DNA from: Allantophomopsis cytisporea
Lineage: Eukaryota; Ascomycota; Leotiomycetes; Phacidiales; Phacidiaceae
Reading direction: 5' to 3'
Assembly (NCBI GenBank): GCA_024752435.1
Contig: CP103028.1
Coordinates: 1,116,001-1,180,000, forward strand
Length of the DNA: 64,000 bases
Shown here piece after piece: positions 33,805-45,130 of this stretch; positions within the stretch are counted from its first letter, which is position 1, and the number at the start of each line of letters is the position of its first letter. A model generated the notes under the pieces. It saw only the letters and a list, made by a program, of their open reading frames with translations, was not told the origin of the DNA and made no database searches. Made by a program: the position numbers and the translations under genes.

Positions 33805-34254
33805 GCTGTGGAATTACGCGCATATAGGTGAATCAGGGTCAAGGTAGTGGAGAAAATATCGCAGATCTCATGAAAACTGGGTTGGATTGTGCATAGGTAA
33901 CGAGATTGCAAGACAGCAACTCCTCACAACAATATCGGAACATAATGGAAGTTGAGAATTGGCCTCCACTATGTGCTGATACAACAATTACATTCTCTAG
34001 TCTTCAATTATAATAAAGTATCTTTTTTAGACATATATGAATTTCAGTAGATTAGAGATAGAAGTGGAATTTATATCTTCCGATTTAGCGTTGACCACTG
34101 GCAAGTACAATTCTTGCTTTCGGAATAGCATTCAGAGCTGAGGTATCATCCATGTCTACTCTGCACTCCAAGTCTTGCTATTGTGCATTAAGGTTAAGTC
34201 CTACTACACATGTGATAAATAGATATCATGAGGACATCTATAAGAAATTTACTG
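33805..34254. other. intergenic region between convergent genes
   Basis: This interval separates the converging 3' ends of the rhodopsin-like and permease genes. No coding or repeat feature was seen. Confidence 0.5.
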
Positions 34255-36115
34255 CTACAGATAATATCTGAATTTAAGATTTTCCCAATCTGTGAGTATT
34301 AATCTCTCTGCTGTTTGATTCATCTCGTCTTCAATCTGAGAGTATTTCGGTTCAGGATCAATGTAAACACCCTGTTGACGATCTCTACGTTTGTTTTCCC
34401 AATCCATGTAAAATCTGAGTGCTGCGGATATGGTAATTGAAATGCAGAGACAAGCAATCACACCATTATAAGCCGTCTATATCGTCAGTAAGTGCATGAA
34501 GATAAGAAAGGTGTTGAAGACAGCAGACATACATGATAGTTGGGTTTCTCTGAAGACTTGAAGAGCTGAGGGCCAGCAATATTACCCGCACAATAGCCGA
34601 TGAAGAAAATGGCATTGACGGTGGTTTTTTTGGTGAAACCTGCCGTGTTACTGCTGGAAAGACTCAGAAGAAGAGGGAAGGCTGCTGAGAACAGGATCAT
34701 CATCCAATATCCGAAAAGGCGGCCTACTTTGTTGCTTGTTGGAATCTCTTTCACCAAAAGAATTCCAACCAGCGCTGAAATATGCCCAATTATCACAATT
34801 ATTAGTCGTGATTTGCGAATTCGGGAGGCTGAATATGTTCCTAATAAGACGGCCACTATTTGAAACGCCCCCGATGGTATCTGAAGGAGGATGGTGTTGA
34901 AAGTATTGTAGCCAAACGACTTGATGATGAGAGAACCGAACTGAGGTAAATAGTTAGTATATTGACGCTCCTCATTACGTTGACTGCCTTACGTTACTAA
35001 CAACACCATTTGAGATCGACGAGATGGTGGTGATCAGGGTTATTAACCATGTCTTTGGATCTCGAAAAGCTTCCAAAGTTTGTGAGCGAGACCATTCGTT
35101 TGTCTTAAAGCTATGTTGAGTTATTTGTGGCCTGCGGTCTGCTATGTCGCGCTCATGAGGATCAAGAAATCTTGCTGTGAGAGGAGTATCAGGCAGCGTG
35201 AAGAAAAGCAGTATACCCCAGCAGAACGTGACTATTCCAAAGATGATGAAGAGCCACTAAATGTTGAAAGTCAGTTGCAAATCTTCGTTGAGGGTTTCAT
35301 TTACGTACTCTCCAAGGCTCTAAGCTGTCTTTAATATGTGAGATCCCATATGCCATCAAAGCACCAAGGATATTTGCAATACCGTTTCCCAAGAACCAAA
35401 GTCCATGTCGCCACGCATGCTCTGAGGGTTTGTACCAAATCCCTGTCAGGAGACTGAAGCCTGGACTGACAGTACTCTCTGTTATTCCAAGGAGTACTCG
35501 GAGAGCACATATTCCGATGAAGTTCTGGCTTGCACCATGGCAGCCAAGTACAATAGCCCAAACAATACTAGTACGCGTCAATATGCATGGTCAATTGTAT
35601 GAAGTTTCAGTAGCCCTCTTTGAGAAAACGGGTGATCTTACATTGATACCGAGAGGAACTTTGCCAAAGGAAACTTGATGAAGCCTAACGAGGCGGGGTA
35701 ATTGGCGATAAGATAGCCAAAGTAGAAAGCGCTCCCAAGCCAAGAGTATTCTTGTCCGACAAGATTCTGCGATTCAGTTAGAGAATATACTGGATTAAGC
35801 AGAACATCCACATACTAAATCAGCAATAAGTCCCATTGTAGAAGAGTAGTTAAGACTACTTTTATCGAGAAATTGTAGGAAATAAGAGAACGTCATCAAT
35901 GGCATAAGACTGTGATCGTTAGCATTTGTTTCCATCTTTGGTCCGTTTACTTGCTGCAAATCAATCTTTCTCAGAAGCTCTTTCTCTTGTCTTGCACTCG
36001 GAAGTAAATACACATCACCAACTGCCATGACTTCGACATCTCGGGAATGCGAAACTGGAGGCTTAGTGTCTGTTGTAATAATCTCTTCTATCGCTGGATT
36101 TGTAGAGTTGCCCAT
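34255..36115 (-). CDS. MFS transporter, allantoate permease (Dal5) family
   Basis: Seven exons: 36115-35955, 35909-35816, 35766-35642, 35567-35309, 35256-34993, 34940-34533 and 34476-34255, giving 510 residues. All joins keep phase. Intron 1 (35954-35910, 45 bp) uses the rare donor GCAAGT; splicing it gives RKIDLHLMPLMTFSYFLQFLDKSSLNY, the usual start of TM1 in this family, whereas retention inserts 15 residues at that point. Further family marks are YFGYLIANYPAS, the acidic loop LPDTPLTARFLDPHERDIA, and FFIGYCAGNIAGPQLF near TM11. Twelve membrane segments are expected. Dal5-type transporters take up ureidosuccinate, allantoate, dipeptides, nicotinate and other organic anions with protons. 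The permease is transcribed away from a Zn2Cys6 gene with a shared 541-bp promoter, which suggests common control. Confidence 0.92.
35910..35954 (-). other. GC-AG intron in the permease gene
   Basis: The intron begins GCAAGT, the standard consensus for GC donors, contains branch-like GCTAAC, and ends CACAG. It is 45 bp and free of stops, so a translation that keeps it stays in frame. Only the spliced form gives the family sequence KIDLHLMPLM with histidine built from CA plus T. Confidence 0.8.
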
Positions 36116-36656
36116 GGTGACCGAGTACTGGCGTTGAAATGAAAAAAATGTATTTTGAGAGTATTTCTCGAGCGCGATATTCTTAACAACGGAATTTACG
36201 TTACATTTTATAAATACGGGGTTTACAATCGAGACGGTGTTATCTTTTTTCATACAAGATTTGGCTGACAAGGAAATTCAAATCACCGAGTGCATCATCG
36301 TGTTATCAGAACCCCAGAATCAATACTACTGTAGGCAAAATCAAGCAGGGGGAGAAGACCTTACTTGGAATCTGGTCGGTATCTGGTCGGCATTGAGGAT
36401 GCCCGTCGTCTAATGTGCCCGATGATTTGCCAGAATTGACGATGCACACTAAGTAGTTCGACCAGACGATAAGAAAAAGAAAATGCCCTTGCAACCATCT
36501 TGCTTCCTTATTATTTTTCTGATATTCATGCAGTACCTTGGTTATACTGCAAGTATACGATTGCAAGTTTGTCTAATTCTGCAATTTTGGCCTACGAACT
36601 GGGATACGGAAAATACTATCGATTACTTTACTCGGCTCGTCTAAGCTGGACCATCC
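36116..36656. promoter_or_regulatory. divergent promoter between permease and Zn2Cys6 gene
   Basis: The two start codons face away from each other across 541 bp. On the permease side a TATTTATAAAA motif (about 36206-36216, minus strand) lies roughly 95 bp before the ATG. Near 36375-36402 are CGG and CCG triplets (CTGGTCGG repeats, CCCGTCG), possible half-sites for a Zn2Cys6 protein, though short motifs like these arise by chance. Confidence 0.45.
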
Positions 36657-38690
36657 ATGTATAGCAATGGCAATCACAACACAGATGGGTCGGGCAATAT
36701 CTCCACATCTCATCGTCCCAAAACAAGAAGAAAGAACATATCTGGTCGATCTAGAAGCGGTATGTACTTGAGAACAATGCTTGGATATATCAAAAATACC
36801 TGTGGGGATCGCTTCATCATCATCTCTATCTGATAATTGCTAACTATCGAACCGAGGTTGTCTGACCTGTCGAGCAAAGAAAGTGAAATGTGATGAAGGC
36901 CTTCCCTCATGTCACAGATGTCAGCGTCTCAAGCTAGACTGCCATCAGCCATGTTCTCGGTCATCGCGGCACCACAACAATATTACTACAACGTCACGCT
37001 TTCGAACAAGGTGTCCTCCAAGTCGATTATTGCCACTTTTGTCTCGAGAAAGTACAGACTCTAATAACGACAATCACGAACCAGCTCCTGATACAGATAC
37101 AATGATATCAATCGGCGGTCTTCAAGAACAGCATACTTATTATGACCGTTTCCATTCACTTGGACACAACACTCTTGAGGGACTTCCTGTTGTTGGTGAC
37201 ACCAGAATTTCTCTGATAGAAGCGGAAGGATTGCCTATGCTAAATCAGGGTGCTAATTTTGATACTCAATGGCTTTTTCCATTTCCCCCGGTGTTTGAGA
37301 GTCCATTTTTATGGGAAGGTGAAGCTGAAAATGAAGCTATTCAGCCATCTATAATTCCATCAGTAGCATACATTTTGAACATGGTACCACAGGTCATTAG
37401 TCTGAACAAATACGAGGAACAAGCAATCGTTCATTTTTCTACGGATTTCTCTCTTTTACAGACAACTCGAGATCCTCAATGGTCCACACCTACATTGATC
37501 TTGAGAGAAGCGTTGCATAATTCTAAAATGTTGTTGCATTCAATCCTTGCTGTGTCACTTCTCGATCTTACTGTTCGCAAAGTAACCTCAAGTGAGATGC
37601 GGCAACTTGCCCAGAAGCACTATGAGCTCGGTACACAGCAACTCGTTCAAGCTCTGCAGTCGGAAATATGTTCAGATCAGCTTGGGGTATTGGGAACATT
37701 CTATTGCATATATACATTCATGTCTCAGCAGCAGATGATTAGCTCATCAAAGATAAACCAGCTTAGCATCACCACTTTGGATCATATCAAGAAGCATGGA
37801 CTACACAATGCATCGACAGCCACTCATTTAAATCCTCCTGTTTCAACGAGTTCAGTTAATACTGGTGAATATTGCCATCGAAGTCTCCTGGCTCGTCTGA
37901 CTTTGTGGCTTCTAAAGTTGGACGCACAGTGTAGTTTCTATGGCTGCAAATCTAGTGTAGCAGAATATTTCGAAAGCTATCCAGAGAAACTGAGCGGAAT
38001 TCAAGGCCTTTCGCGTATCGCTCTACAACTTAACTGGAAGGATGAATATCCGATCAATCAGAGTATTCGAGATATCGAGAGTTCTCTGCCAGTAGATATG
38101 CTGACGGAATTATCCTTTGTCATGTATCTAGTCAGCAGTATCCATGAAATGATAGAGCCAGCGAAGGGAACGAGATATAAGGCAATTCGCGAGCGACTCA
38201 ATGTTCTTGAAGCGGTACATTTTCTTAGAAATCCACTCACTGCCATAGCTGACTCGAATAACCGCAGAAATATGCTTCGATCTTTTATTATGGCTCATCG
38301 GATATGATCCTTCAGCCTGCGATGAAGGTCAATTGTGCAACTTCGGCGACGATGTTCTACGCACTGAAGATCTACCTAGAGGCAACCATGCAGTCGTCAT
38401 TCTGCATGTCAGACAATGTCACTGCCCAACACGCACTTAGTAGACTGCTACTGTTCGCCCAGCATGTCTGTCCTGTTGGTATCCAACAACCGCTTTACGA
38501 GTTCCAGTGGTCACTATTTATCGCATGCATCATCAACACTGATGGGATATACCAACAGTGGATTCAAGCTCGAATCTCCGACACACGATTTAAGAAAGTG
38601 TTGCACCGAATCCTGACTCCGAAAACAACGGAGCGAGGACGGGGACTTAGTTTAGATTCTCTTAGACAAATGCTACAAGGCACAGATTAG
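36657..38690 (+). CDS. Zn2Cys6 transcription factor
   Basis: Three exons (36657-36759, 36857-38214, 38268-38690) give 627 residues. The 97-bp intron 1 splits the glycine before the first zinc cysteine. The 53-bp intron 2 (GTACAT to CCGCAG) removes a frame change and yields EAKYASIFYYGSS. The binuclear cluster is complete: Cys36, 39, 46, 53, 56 and 63 (C-x2-C-x6-C-x6-C-x2-C-x6-C), preceded by a basic stretch (KTRRKNISGRSRSG). The middle and C-terminal regions are helical and resemble the fungal-specific regulatory domain, with YEFQWSLFIACIINTDGIYQQWI near the end. Such proteins bind CGG-containing sites in the nucleus. Its place between a permease and an esterase suggests it controls them. Confidence 0.93.
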
Positions 38691-39059
38691 ATATGCAGTA
38701 TATAGTCGTGATGACTTTGATCGCGAGTTTTGGTATGTTGATACAGATATGATGATGATAGAAGGATGTGGAGAGTATCAGCCGAGATCAGACCCGGAGC
38801 CGTCTGATTGGCTGATTTTTGACGACGAGTAGACGAAGACCAGCAGTTATGCATCAGCCGATTATCCTCTGATACCGCAGTCGCTGAGAGATAATGTCGC
38901 GATTGACCGTGATATCGTCTCATTGCGTAAAATTGGGGCCGTTAATGTTGCTGACATATTGCATCCTGTTTCTAAGGTTATAAATGAATTTGAGACTGTA
39001 AGTTGTTCACTCAGAACTTTCTTTATTCTTGGAGTGAGAACGATCTGGGTCAGACAAAT
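38691..39059. promoter_or_regulatory. esterase promoter region
   Basis: No gene is seen. TATAAAT at 38979-38985 lies 75 bp before the esterase ATG. The gap to the regulator gene on the same strand is short, which fits a compact cluster. Confidence 0.45.
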
Positions 39060-40777
39060 ATGGGCAACACAATATCCTACAAAGTGACTGAGCACCAACT
39101 CGACCTGGGAGACAAAGGTGCTATCAATGGCCTCCAATATGACAATAAATCTCGACGATACACAGGCATTCCATACGCTCTACCACCAACTGGTGAATAT
39201 CGCTGGAGAAAGCCACGTTCATTGCCATGTAATCACACCTACTCTGGTTCGAATGGCAGCGCTTTTGATGCCCGGACGTTCGGTCCGATTTGTACTCAAC
39301 CCAAATACAAGATTGTGGATAAGAACATCCCCCCAGAAGATGTGTATTCTGAGGACTGCTTACGCCTCAATATTTGGACACCTGTCGAGGCCACGGGAGA
39401 AAGGACGAAGAAATGGCCGGTTATGCTTTGGATTCATGGCGGCTGGTTCCAAATCGGAGACCCTTCACACGAACCAGGAATGGATCCAACAGAACTGATA
39501 TCAAATGGGAAACTCAACGCCGTTTTTGTGGCGATAGGATATCGATTAAACGTTTTTGGATTTCTGGCTGGCACAGCTTTATTTGATGAGGGCGAGGTCG
39601 GTGGCAACTATGGGTTGTGGGATCAGCGTTTAGCAATCGAATGGGTACAGGAGAACATCCACTATTTCAACGGCGATCCATCAAATGTTACTCTCGCTGG
39701 AAGGAGTGCTGGTTCTTATTCTGTTCAAGCTCAAGCCCTGCATGAGTTCCGCAACTCGTCAAGCCAGAATTCGACCTCGCCGTTTCATCGTCTGATCATG
39801 ATATCCAATGCCATTCCTGCACAGCCCAAAACGCCTGCCGATTGCGATGAACAGTTCAATGAGCTCTGCAACTATTTCGATATCTCATTGTCAAAGACGG
39901 GGAAAGAGAAGCTTGCTGCTCTAAGGAGCATTGATGCGGCTCGTTTGGTTGAAGCAATTATCGAATTTGAACACCACACATTCCGCCCAATCACAGACAA
40001 TGAGTTTATATTGCCTGGTATTCATGAATATCAACGTAACGGGGGATTTGCAAAGGAGTTCATCAGGCGAAAATTCAGATTGATTATTGGCGAAGTATTG
40101 AACGAGGAGACGCTATATGCGGCGACGAATGGTCCAGCTGAAGGGAATAAAGAAGCTCTTCGAGTACAAGTCGAGAACTACTATGCACCTATGGTTACTG
40201 ACCGGGTCTTGAAATCTTACAAATTGCCTGATACGGACGACAAGAAAGCCTGGTCTAAGGTTTTCGGGGACATTATCTCAGATGGGCAAGTAAGGGCACC
40301 ATCTCGAGAGCTTGTCAGGAACCTGGTAGAAAGAGGTGTTGATATCAAGGAGGTATGGAGATATCAAATAGCCTACCGACTTAGCTTCATCACGGAAAAA
40401 GTGGCGCCAGCGAGTTTTGGAGTGGCGCATGCAATGGATAAGCCCATATGGAAGTAAGTTTTGTCATTTTCCATATACCCTTTTCTGTCTTTACCCTCTG
40501 TACCCCGCAATCATGTACGTATACTTACAGCAAATTATTTGCTAACATTCTTTCCAACAGTTTCTCGATTACATATGGTCCGGAACCTGAAGAGCTCGTG
40601 CTTATGAGGGATTGGATTCGCGATCTAGTAGCGTTTGTGAACGACAAGAGAACCCATCAATATGGCACTTTGACGGATGAAGAATTTAAGGTTGCGACTC
40701 CTCAATGCGACATTCAAGTTGCGAAAGATGAACGGTGGGATGAGCTTTTGAATCTTGCGCATGTCTTCTCTCCTTGA
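39060..40777 (+). CDS. type-B carboxylesterase
   Basis: Two exons, 39060-40453 and 40561-40777, with a 107-bp GT-AG intron, giving 536 residues. The start MGNTISYKVTEH was chosen as the first ATG; no signal peptide is evident, so it is probably intracellular. Domain marks in order are YTGIPYALPPTGEYRWRKP, SEDCLRLNIWTP (family signature 2), VMLWIHGGWFQIG (oxyanion hole HGG), and the nucleophile elbow GRSAG with Ser216 (the family consensus is GESAG, so Glu is replaced by Arg). A candidate acid is the glutamate in EVLNEETLY, and the histidine lies in FGVAHAMDKPIW just before the intron. The enzyme splits esters of unknown origin. It follows the Zn2Cys6 gene on the same strand. Confidence 0.92.
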
Positions 40778-40922
40778 AAAGATCACTGTATCCAACCTAA
40801 TCATGATGTCACAATCAACACAATAGTATATCAGTGTATTGGATTCATTTGTATTGATGTGACAATGGTGTGATGCATGCTGAAAACGAGTTCACTCATA
40901 TGATAGCTGATCACCTAACTTT

Positions 40923-41300
40923 CTAAGCTTCGCACCCGTCCTCGTCCTCCTTATCCTGTACAATTCCCAGTCTTGAGCGGCGATCCGTGATGGATGTAGA
41001 GTTTCCATCTTGAGAAGGTGAGAGCATCAACGAAACAGATCCAAAGCTTGTTGGCAGAGCGAATGGGATGTCCGTTTCTCGCCAGTCTACGATCTTATGT
41101 ACTTGATTAGGCATCATGATATGAAGCTGCGCAGTTTTTTTCTCGCTAAGTGCTCATTATCTGAAGTTGCGAAGACTTTTATGTCGTTTGAGTGCCGGTC
41201 GAAGGTGAGACTGGTGATGCGGCCTAGCCATACCCTGCAGCCGGGCAAGCACCTGTATTGCATGCGTCTTTCCTATAAGATCTTGGGAGAGGAGATGCGG
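40923..41300 (-). pseudogene. fragment of a degenerate fungal gene
   Basis: On the minus strand, one frame from about 41240 reads GCRVWLGRITSLTFDRHSND and on through DNEHLARKKLRSF. A second frame from about 41117 reads VHKIVDWRETDIPFALPTSF and ends in an acidic EDEDGCEA at 40923. The two pieces differ by one frame with no clear intron between them. I have seen similar VDWRE-x-x-IPF-x-LPT motifs at the C-terminus of unnamed fungal proteins, but no family is assigned. No start codon or upstream part is present, so it is taken as a remnant. Confidence 0.4.
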
Positions 41301-41866
41301 GACATTGAGTTCTTAAAATAGATTATGGGGACAACGACGGCGATTTGATGTAAAAGTTGACGGGAAGTACTTTTGGAGTGACATTCACGGCCGTCGTAAG
41401 ATATTCCAATGTCGTTCAAGAGAGACGGCCCTCATCCATATTATCTCTTCCTGTAGGGGTCTAGAGGACGCTAGATGTGGCAGAATCGCTTCTAGCCCTT
41501 CTGAAAAGACTCACTTCAAGCCACTACATTACCTCTTCCGTAATTTCAGAATACGTGCGACTGGATTTTATACGCGTGTTTACTGGATACGATTTGTTCA
41601 CAGCTATTGTATAGCCCCCAGATTCTGTCACAGCATAATCCTAATGGCATTATTCTGGATTTACTTGAGGTATGATCATCGCCTGCTCATTGAAGCATAT
41701 ATAAATTGCTCTACTGAATAGCTTGTTTTATTTCTTCATATTTTGCTTCGACAATTACTAGACGTGCTGTCAACTTTCCTCCATATTCAAGAACAAATCG
41801 ACCTTGTCTGTTTCTGTGTGTTCAATCAGAATTTGCTCTTGAATTTCTTCCAAATTGTCTTCCAGC
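41301..41866. other. intergenic region
   Basis: No coding region or repeat was recognised. The last 150 bp are pyrimidine-rich with a TATATAAATTG motif near 41697 and probably represent the old promoter of the RTA1-like gene. Confidence 0.5.
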
Positions 41867-42776
41867 ATGGGAAAGCTCCAACCTATCCATGGTAACTACT
41901 ACCTATGGCTATACGTACCAAGCACCGCGGCTGCTGCCATCTTCGCGATTCTCTTCGCCACTGTGATGATTCTCCTGACCTGGCGGATGTATAGAACACG
42001 CACATGATTTTGTACTCCATTCGTTGTCGGATGTTTTTGTAAGAACAAATTCTCTTCTGTCAACTTGCTCCGCTGATCTCAACAGTGGAATTATTGGCTA
42101 TTGTGCAGGCGCATCTGCCTCCAACCACACCGACAGGATCGGACCGTACGTTATTCAAAACCTATTCATCCTTATACCACTAGCCCTCTTCGCTGCGACC
42201 ATCTATATGTGCCTAGGACGGATTGTTCGTCTTGTGGACGGGGAACAATATTCAGTCATCAAACCGCACAGGTTGACAGCAGTCTTTATCACTGGTGACG
42301 TGATTTCCTTCTGGGTCCAAGGCGGTTCTTCGTATCTCTCCATCCTAGGCTAAACCGTACCCATATGGGCGACGATTGCAGCGGCCATGATTATCGGCGG
42401 TCTCGCTATCCAACTCGTATCATTCGGCATATTCTTTATCTCGGCCCTCGTATTCCATTAACGCCTCCGCCGTAACCATACTAGACGATCATACAAAGTC
42501 GATTCAAAGTGGGTGCATGGCCTCTACATGCTATACAGCATAAGCCTGCTTATTATAGTGCGATCAATATTCCGTCTCATTGAGTACTGCCTTGGCACGA
42601 CTGGCGTGGCTATTTCACAAGAGTGGACGTTATATGTCTTCGACAGTTTGCCAATGTTCATTGTCTCTGTAATCTTCTTCGTGAAATATCCGTCCAATCT
42701 GTTACCAAGGCTTGATGAGGCGGTACTGTTGGAGAGCCAATCGGTTGAGGAGACGCTTGTTGTGGAGTCCAAATGA
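41867..42776 (+). pseudogene. RTA1-like membrane protein pseudogene
   Basis: The reading starts MGKLQPIHGNYYLWLYVPS, then TM1 and TWRMYRTRT, where TGA at 42005-42007 stands where the family has tryptophan. The text then continues FCTPFVVGCF. After an apparent intron (42039-42085, GTAAGA to AACAG), which leaves the frame off by one base, come GIIGYCAGAS, PYVIQNLFILIPLALFAATIYMCLGRIVRLVDG and TGDVISFWVQGG, all typical of RTA1-like lipid-transporter/7-TM proteins. TAA at 42351-42353 and TAA at 42459-42461 break the frame, but it goes on to 42776. The three stops and one frame shift make function unlikely. The family includes yeast Rta1 and Rsb1, linked to lipid export and drug tolerance. Confidence 0.85.
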
Positions 42777-44487
42777 AATTGATATCTAGCAACTTATGAA
42801 CCAACAATCAGCTCTAATATTGGTTGTTCATGATGGGGAAAAACTGCTGGCAAGAAGTCACGTCTGTCTAGGCAGTCCGGAGGGGAGATATGCAAAGATG
42901 CAATATAATTGGCCCTCAAGACCGAGTTTCCTGGTCCATGTTTGAAATGGGATTCTACTATTGAGTTTTACACTCCTCTCTGTTGATGCTCGAATCGACA
43001 CAGATGCTGGGATAAACTGCACCAGTGTAATCAAGAACATTAACATAGTGTTCAAGATGATTAGCGGAACAAATGATTGTGAGGAAGCCCTCACTTACCT
43101 TGCTTCTAGATAATTTAGCTGTAGCTTATAATAGAGACCCTTGAGGATCTGAATGAACTTTCTTGCGGGATAAGATGTAGTTAAGTTAAGTGTACGTTAC
43201 TGAGTAAAGTCGGAGAGTATTGGTGGTGTTATTGCGGTTCTTATATTTGGAGAGCAATTTCCAATAGGAAGTGAAGACTCTGCACCGCACCTTATATGTT
43301 ATAGAACTATAGCATATCTCACAGAATTTCTCTCTATGTAAAAATGGGCTTTAAGTCGTATGCATGTTCTGATCTGTATATAACCAACCTCTCATTAACT
43401 GTTTTGTTCCAAAACGGTGATGCTTCTGCCTGAAGACTCTTGAAACATATTCCTCTGTTCAGCGTACCCATTAAGTAGAAGATGATTTTCAAAAACCTAC
43501 TAGTCTACTGAGCTGAAGCTATCATTTGATAGAAATCAGGACTCCCACTCTCGGATTAGTGGGTAAGCGCTGCTGCTGTAGCAATATTGGGGTCTTTAAA
43601 ATCTTGAGGCCTCAATTGGTTTCACCCAAAAATTACATAAACATTGTAGTAACCCGCACTTTCAAGTTGACACCTGAAGTTCAGTTGGGGACGTGTTGCT
43701 CAACTCCCGATATACCTACAACAATTGAATGAGTTATGGGCTGCCTTTCTGAGGAACCGTGGGATCAATCTAGGCATTTGTTTCCTTGAACCATCCTCTA
43801 GTTGGGTATCAATAGGTCGGAGATCAAGGTTTCTCGGATTGAAGCATACAATGGAGCTATACATAACCTGTCTAACCGCTCGTAGGCTTATTCTCTAGTT
43901 ATAATCTTACTCTCCAGTCTGGATAACCACACCCAAATTATAAGGCCATAGCAATACTAGCAAGAGATGATAATCCCGGTTTCCACGAAAGTCTATGCGC
44001 AAAGTATATATTCTTTGTGCGCCGAAGTAAAACCGCACAAAATGAGTTAATGGAGCTCTACTGCGTAGATCTATCCGCAAGTTTGATAAACGATTAAAGC
44101 TAACGTAGATGCCAAGGCTTGGGACACTACTGCATAGATTCAGATCGCTTCCTTAATCACTCGGCATCTATTTGGTGGAAAGATGATATTCATTACCTCT
44201 CCTTTTCTGTAGCTTCTGATCATTCTTGGAATTCGAAGTACTTTTTGAAGGCCTTGCATTTTTTGCTGCTCCATAGTGTTCACCACTGCATCGAAGCCTT
44301 GCATATCCGTAGTAGGGGGTGTTGACTTCGTGATATCGTCTGGGTTTCTGGTTTTGTACTTCATTTTCTTAGTATTATTCACCAAAGAGACATCCTGTTT
44401 GTATTTAAACAGAAACGTTGAAGAGAACTGAGACAATTCTAGTAAGCTAAGAAGGTAGCTAAAAGCGTGATAGGATGTCCATGATAT

Positions 44488-44626
44488 CTAGTAAACCTTG
44501 ACCTTCTCGTCTTTGGCTTTTTTCGAGTCTCTCAAAGGAGTGTCAAGGGTCATGGGCTTAGCTAGGTCATCCTGGGTATATTGGGTTCCCGAGTGCCTTC
44601 AGTGTTCTCCGAGAATGTCTAAGACT
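44488..44626 (-). pseudogene. possible C-terminal coding remnant
   Basis: The minus strand reads VLDILGEH, a TGA at 44599-44601, then RHSGTQYTQDDLAKPMTLD and on to a charged end KKAKDEKVKVY before TAG at 44488-44490. The last 35 codons have protein-like composition unlike the surroundings. No family is assigned and nothing upstream extends it convincingly. Confidence 0.25.
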
Positions 44627-45130
44627 GGGGTGGTATAATAGGGACGCGGGCTTCAGGTTGGACCCCTTGTGCACGGTCTACATATGAACCAATAGTAAGA
44701 CCTGAATGAAGAATGTAATTTCGTAACATTTAAGAAAGGGTTGAGTCTGCATCAGAGTGGTCTGAACCAATCGAACAATCACGCACCTTCAACCGTAGCA
44801 TGCTTAGAAACTTTCCGGCGCTAAGGTACCTCCCGAGACTAGAGGCAAGTTATGTAAGTGATCATGCGCCTTTCCGCCACTAACTTGTTCTATAGTACTA
44901 GCTGGATCCGCCAATTGGTAAGAGAGCATTCCAAAGTAAGGTATAGTCCTAATTGAAGCTTAAATGTTCTTATGTTACGGTGTCTAAACAATTCTTAGAC
45001 CACTAGACCTTTCATGAATATAATTCTTTTAATTCTTCTCTGGTGCGTAAACTAAACAATCAGAAAACTGAAACTAAGCTAATAAGTAGTCCCTATTCAA
45101 TTTCTAGAACGTTTGAAGTTATCGTTGTCA

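Noticed and set aside
44140..44436. 98-codon minus-strand frame
   Set aside because: No known motif; it lies in decayed DNA and has no neighbouring exon.
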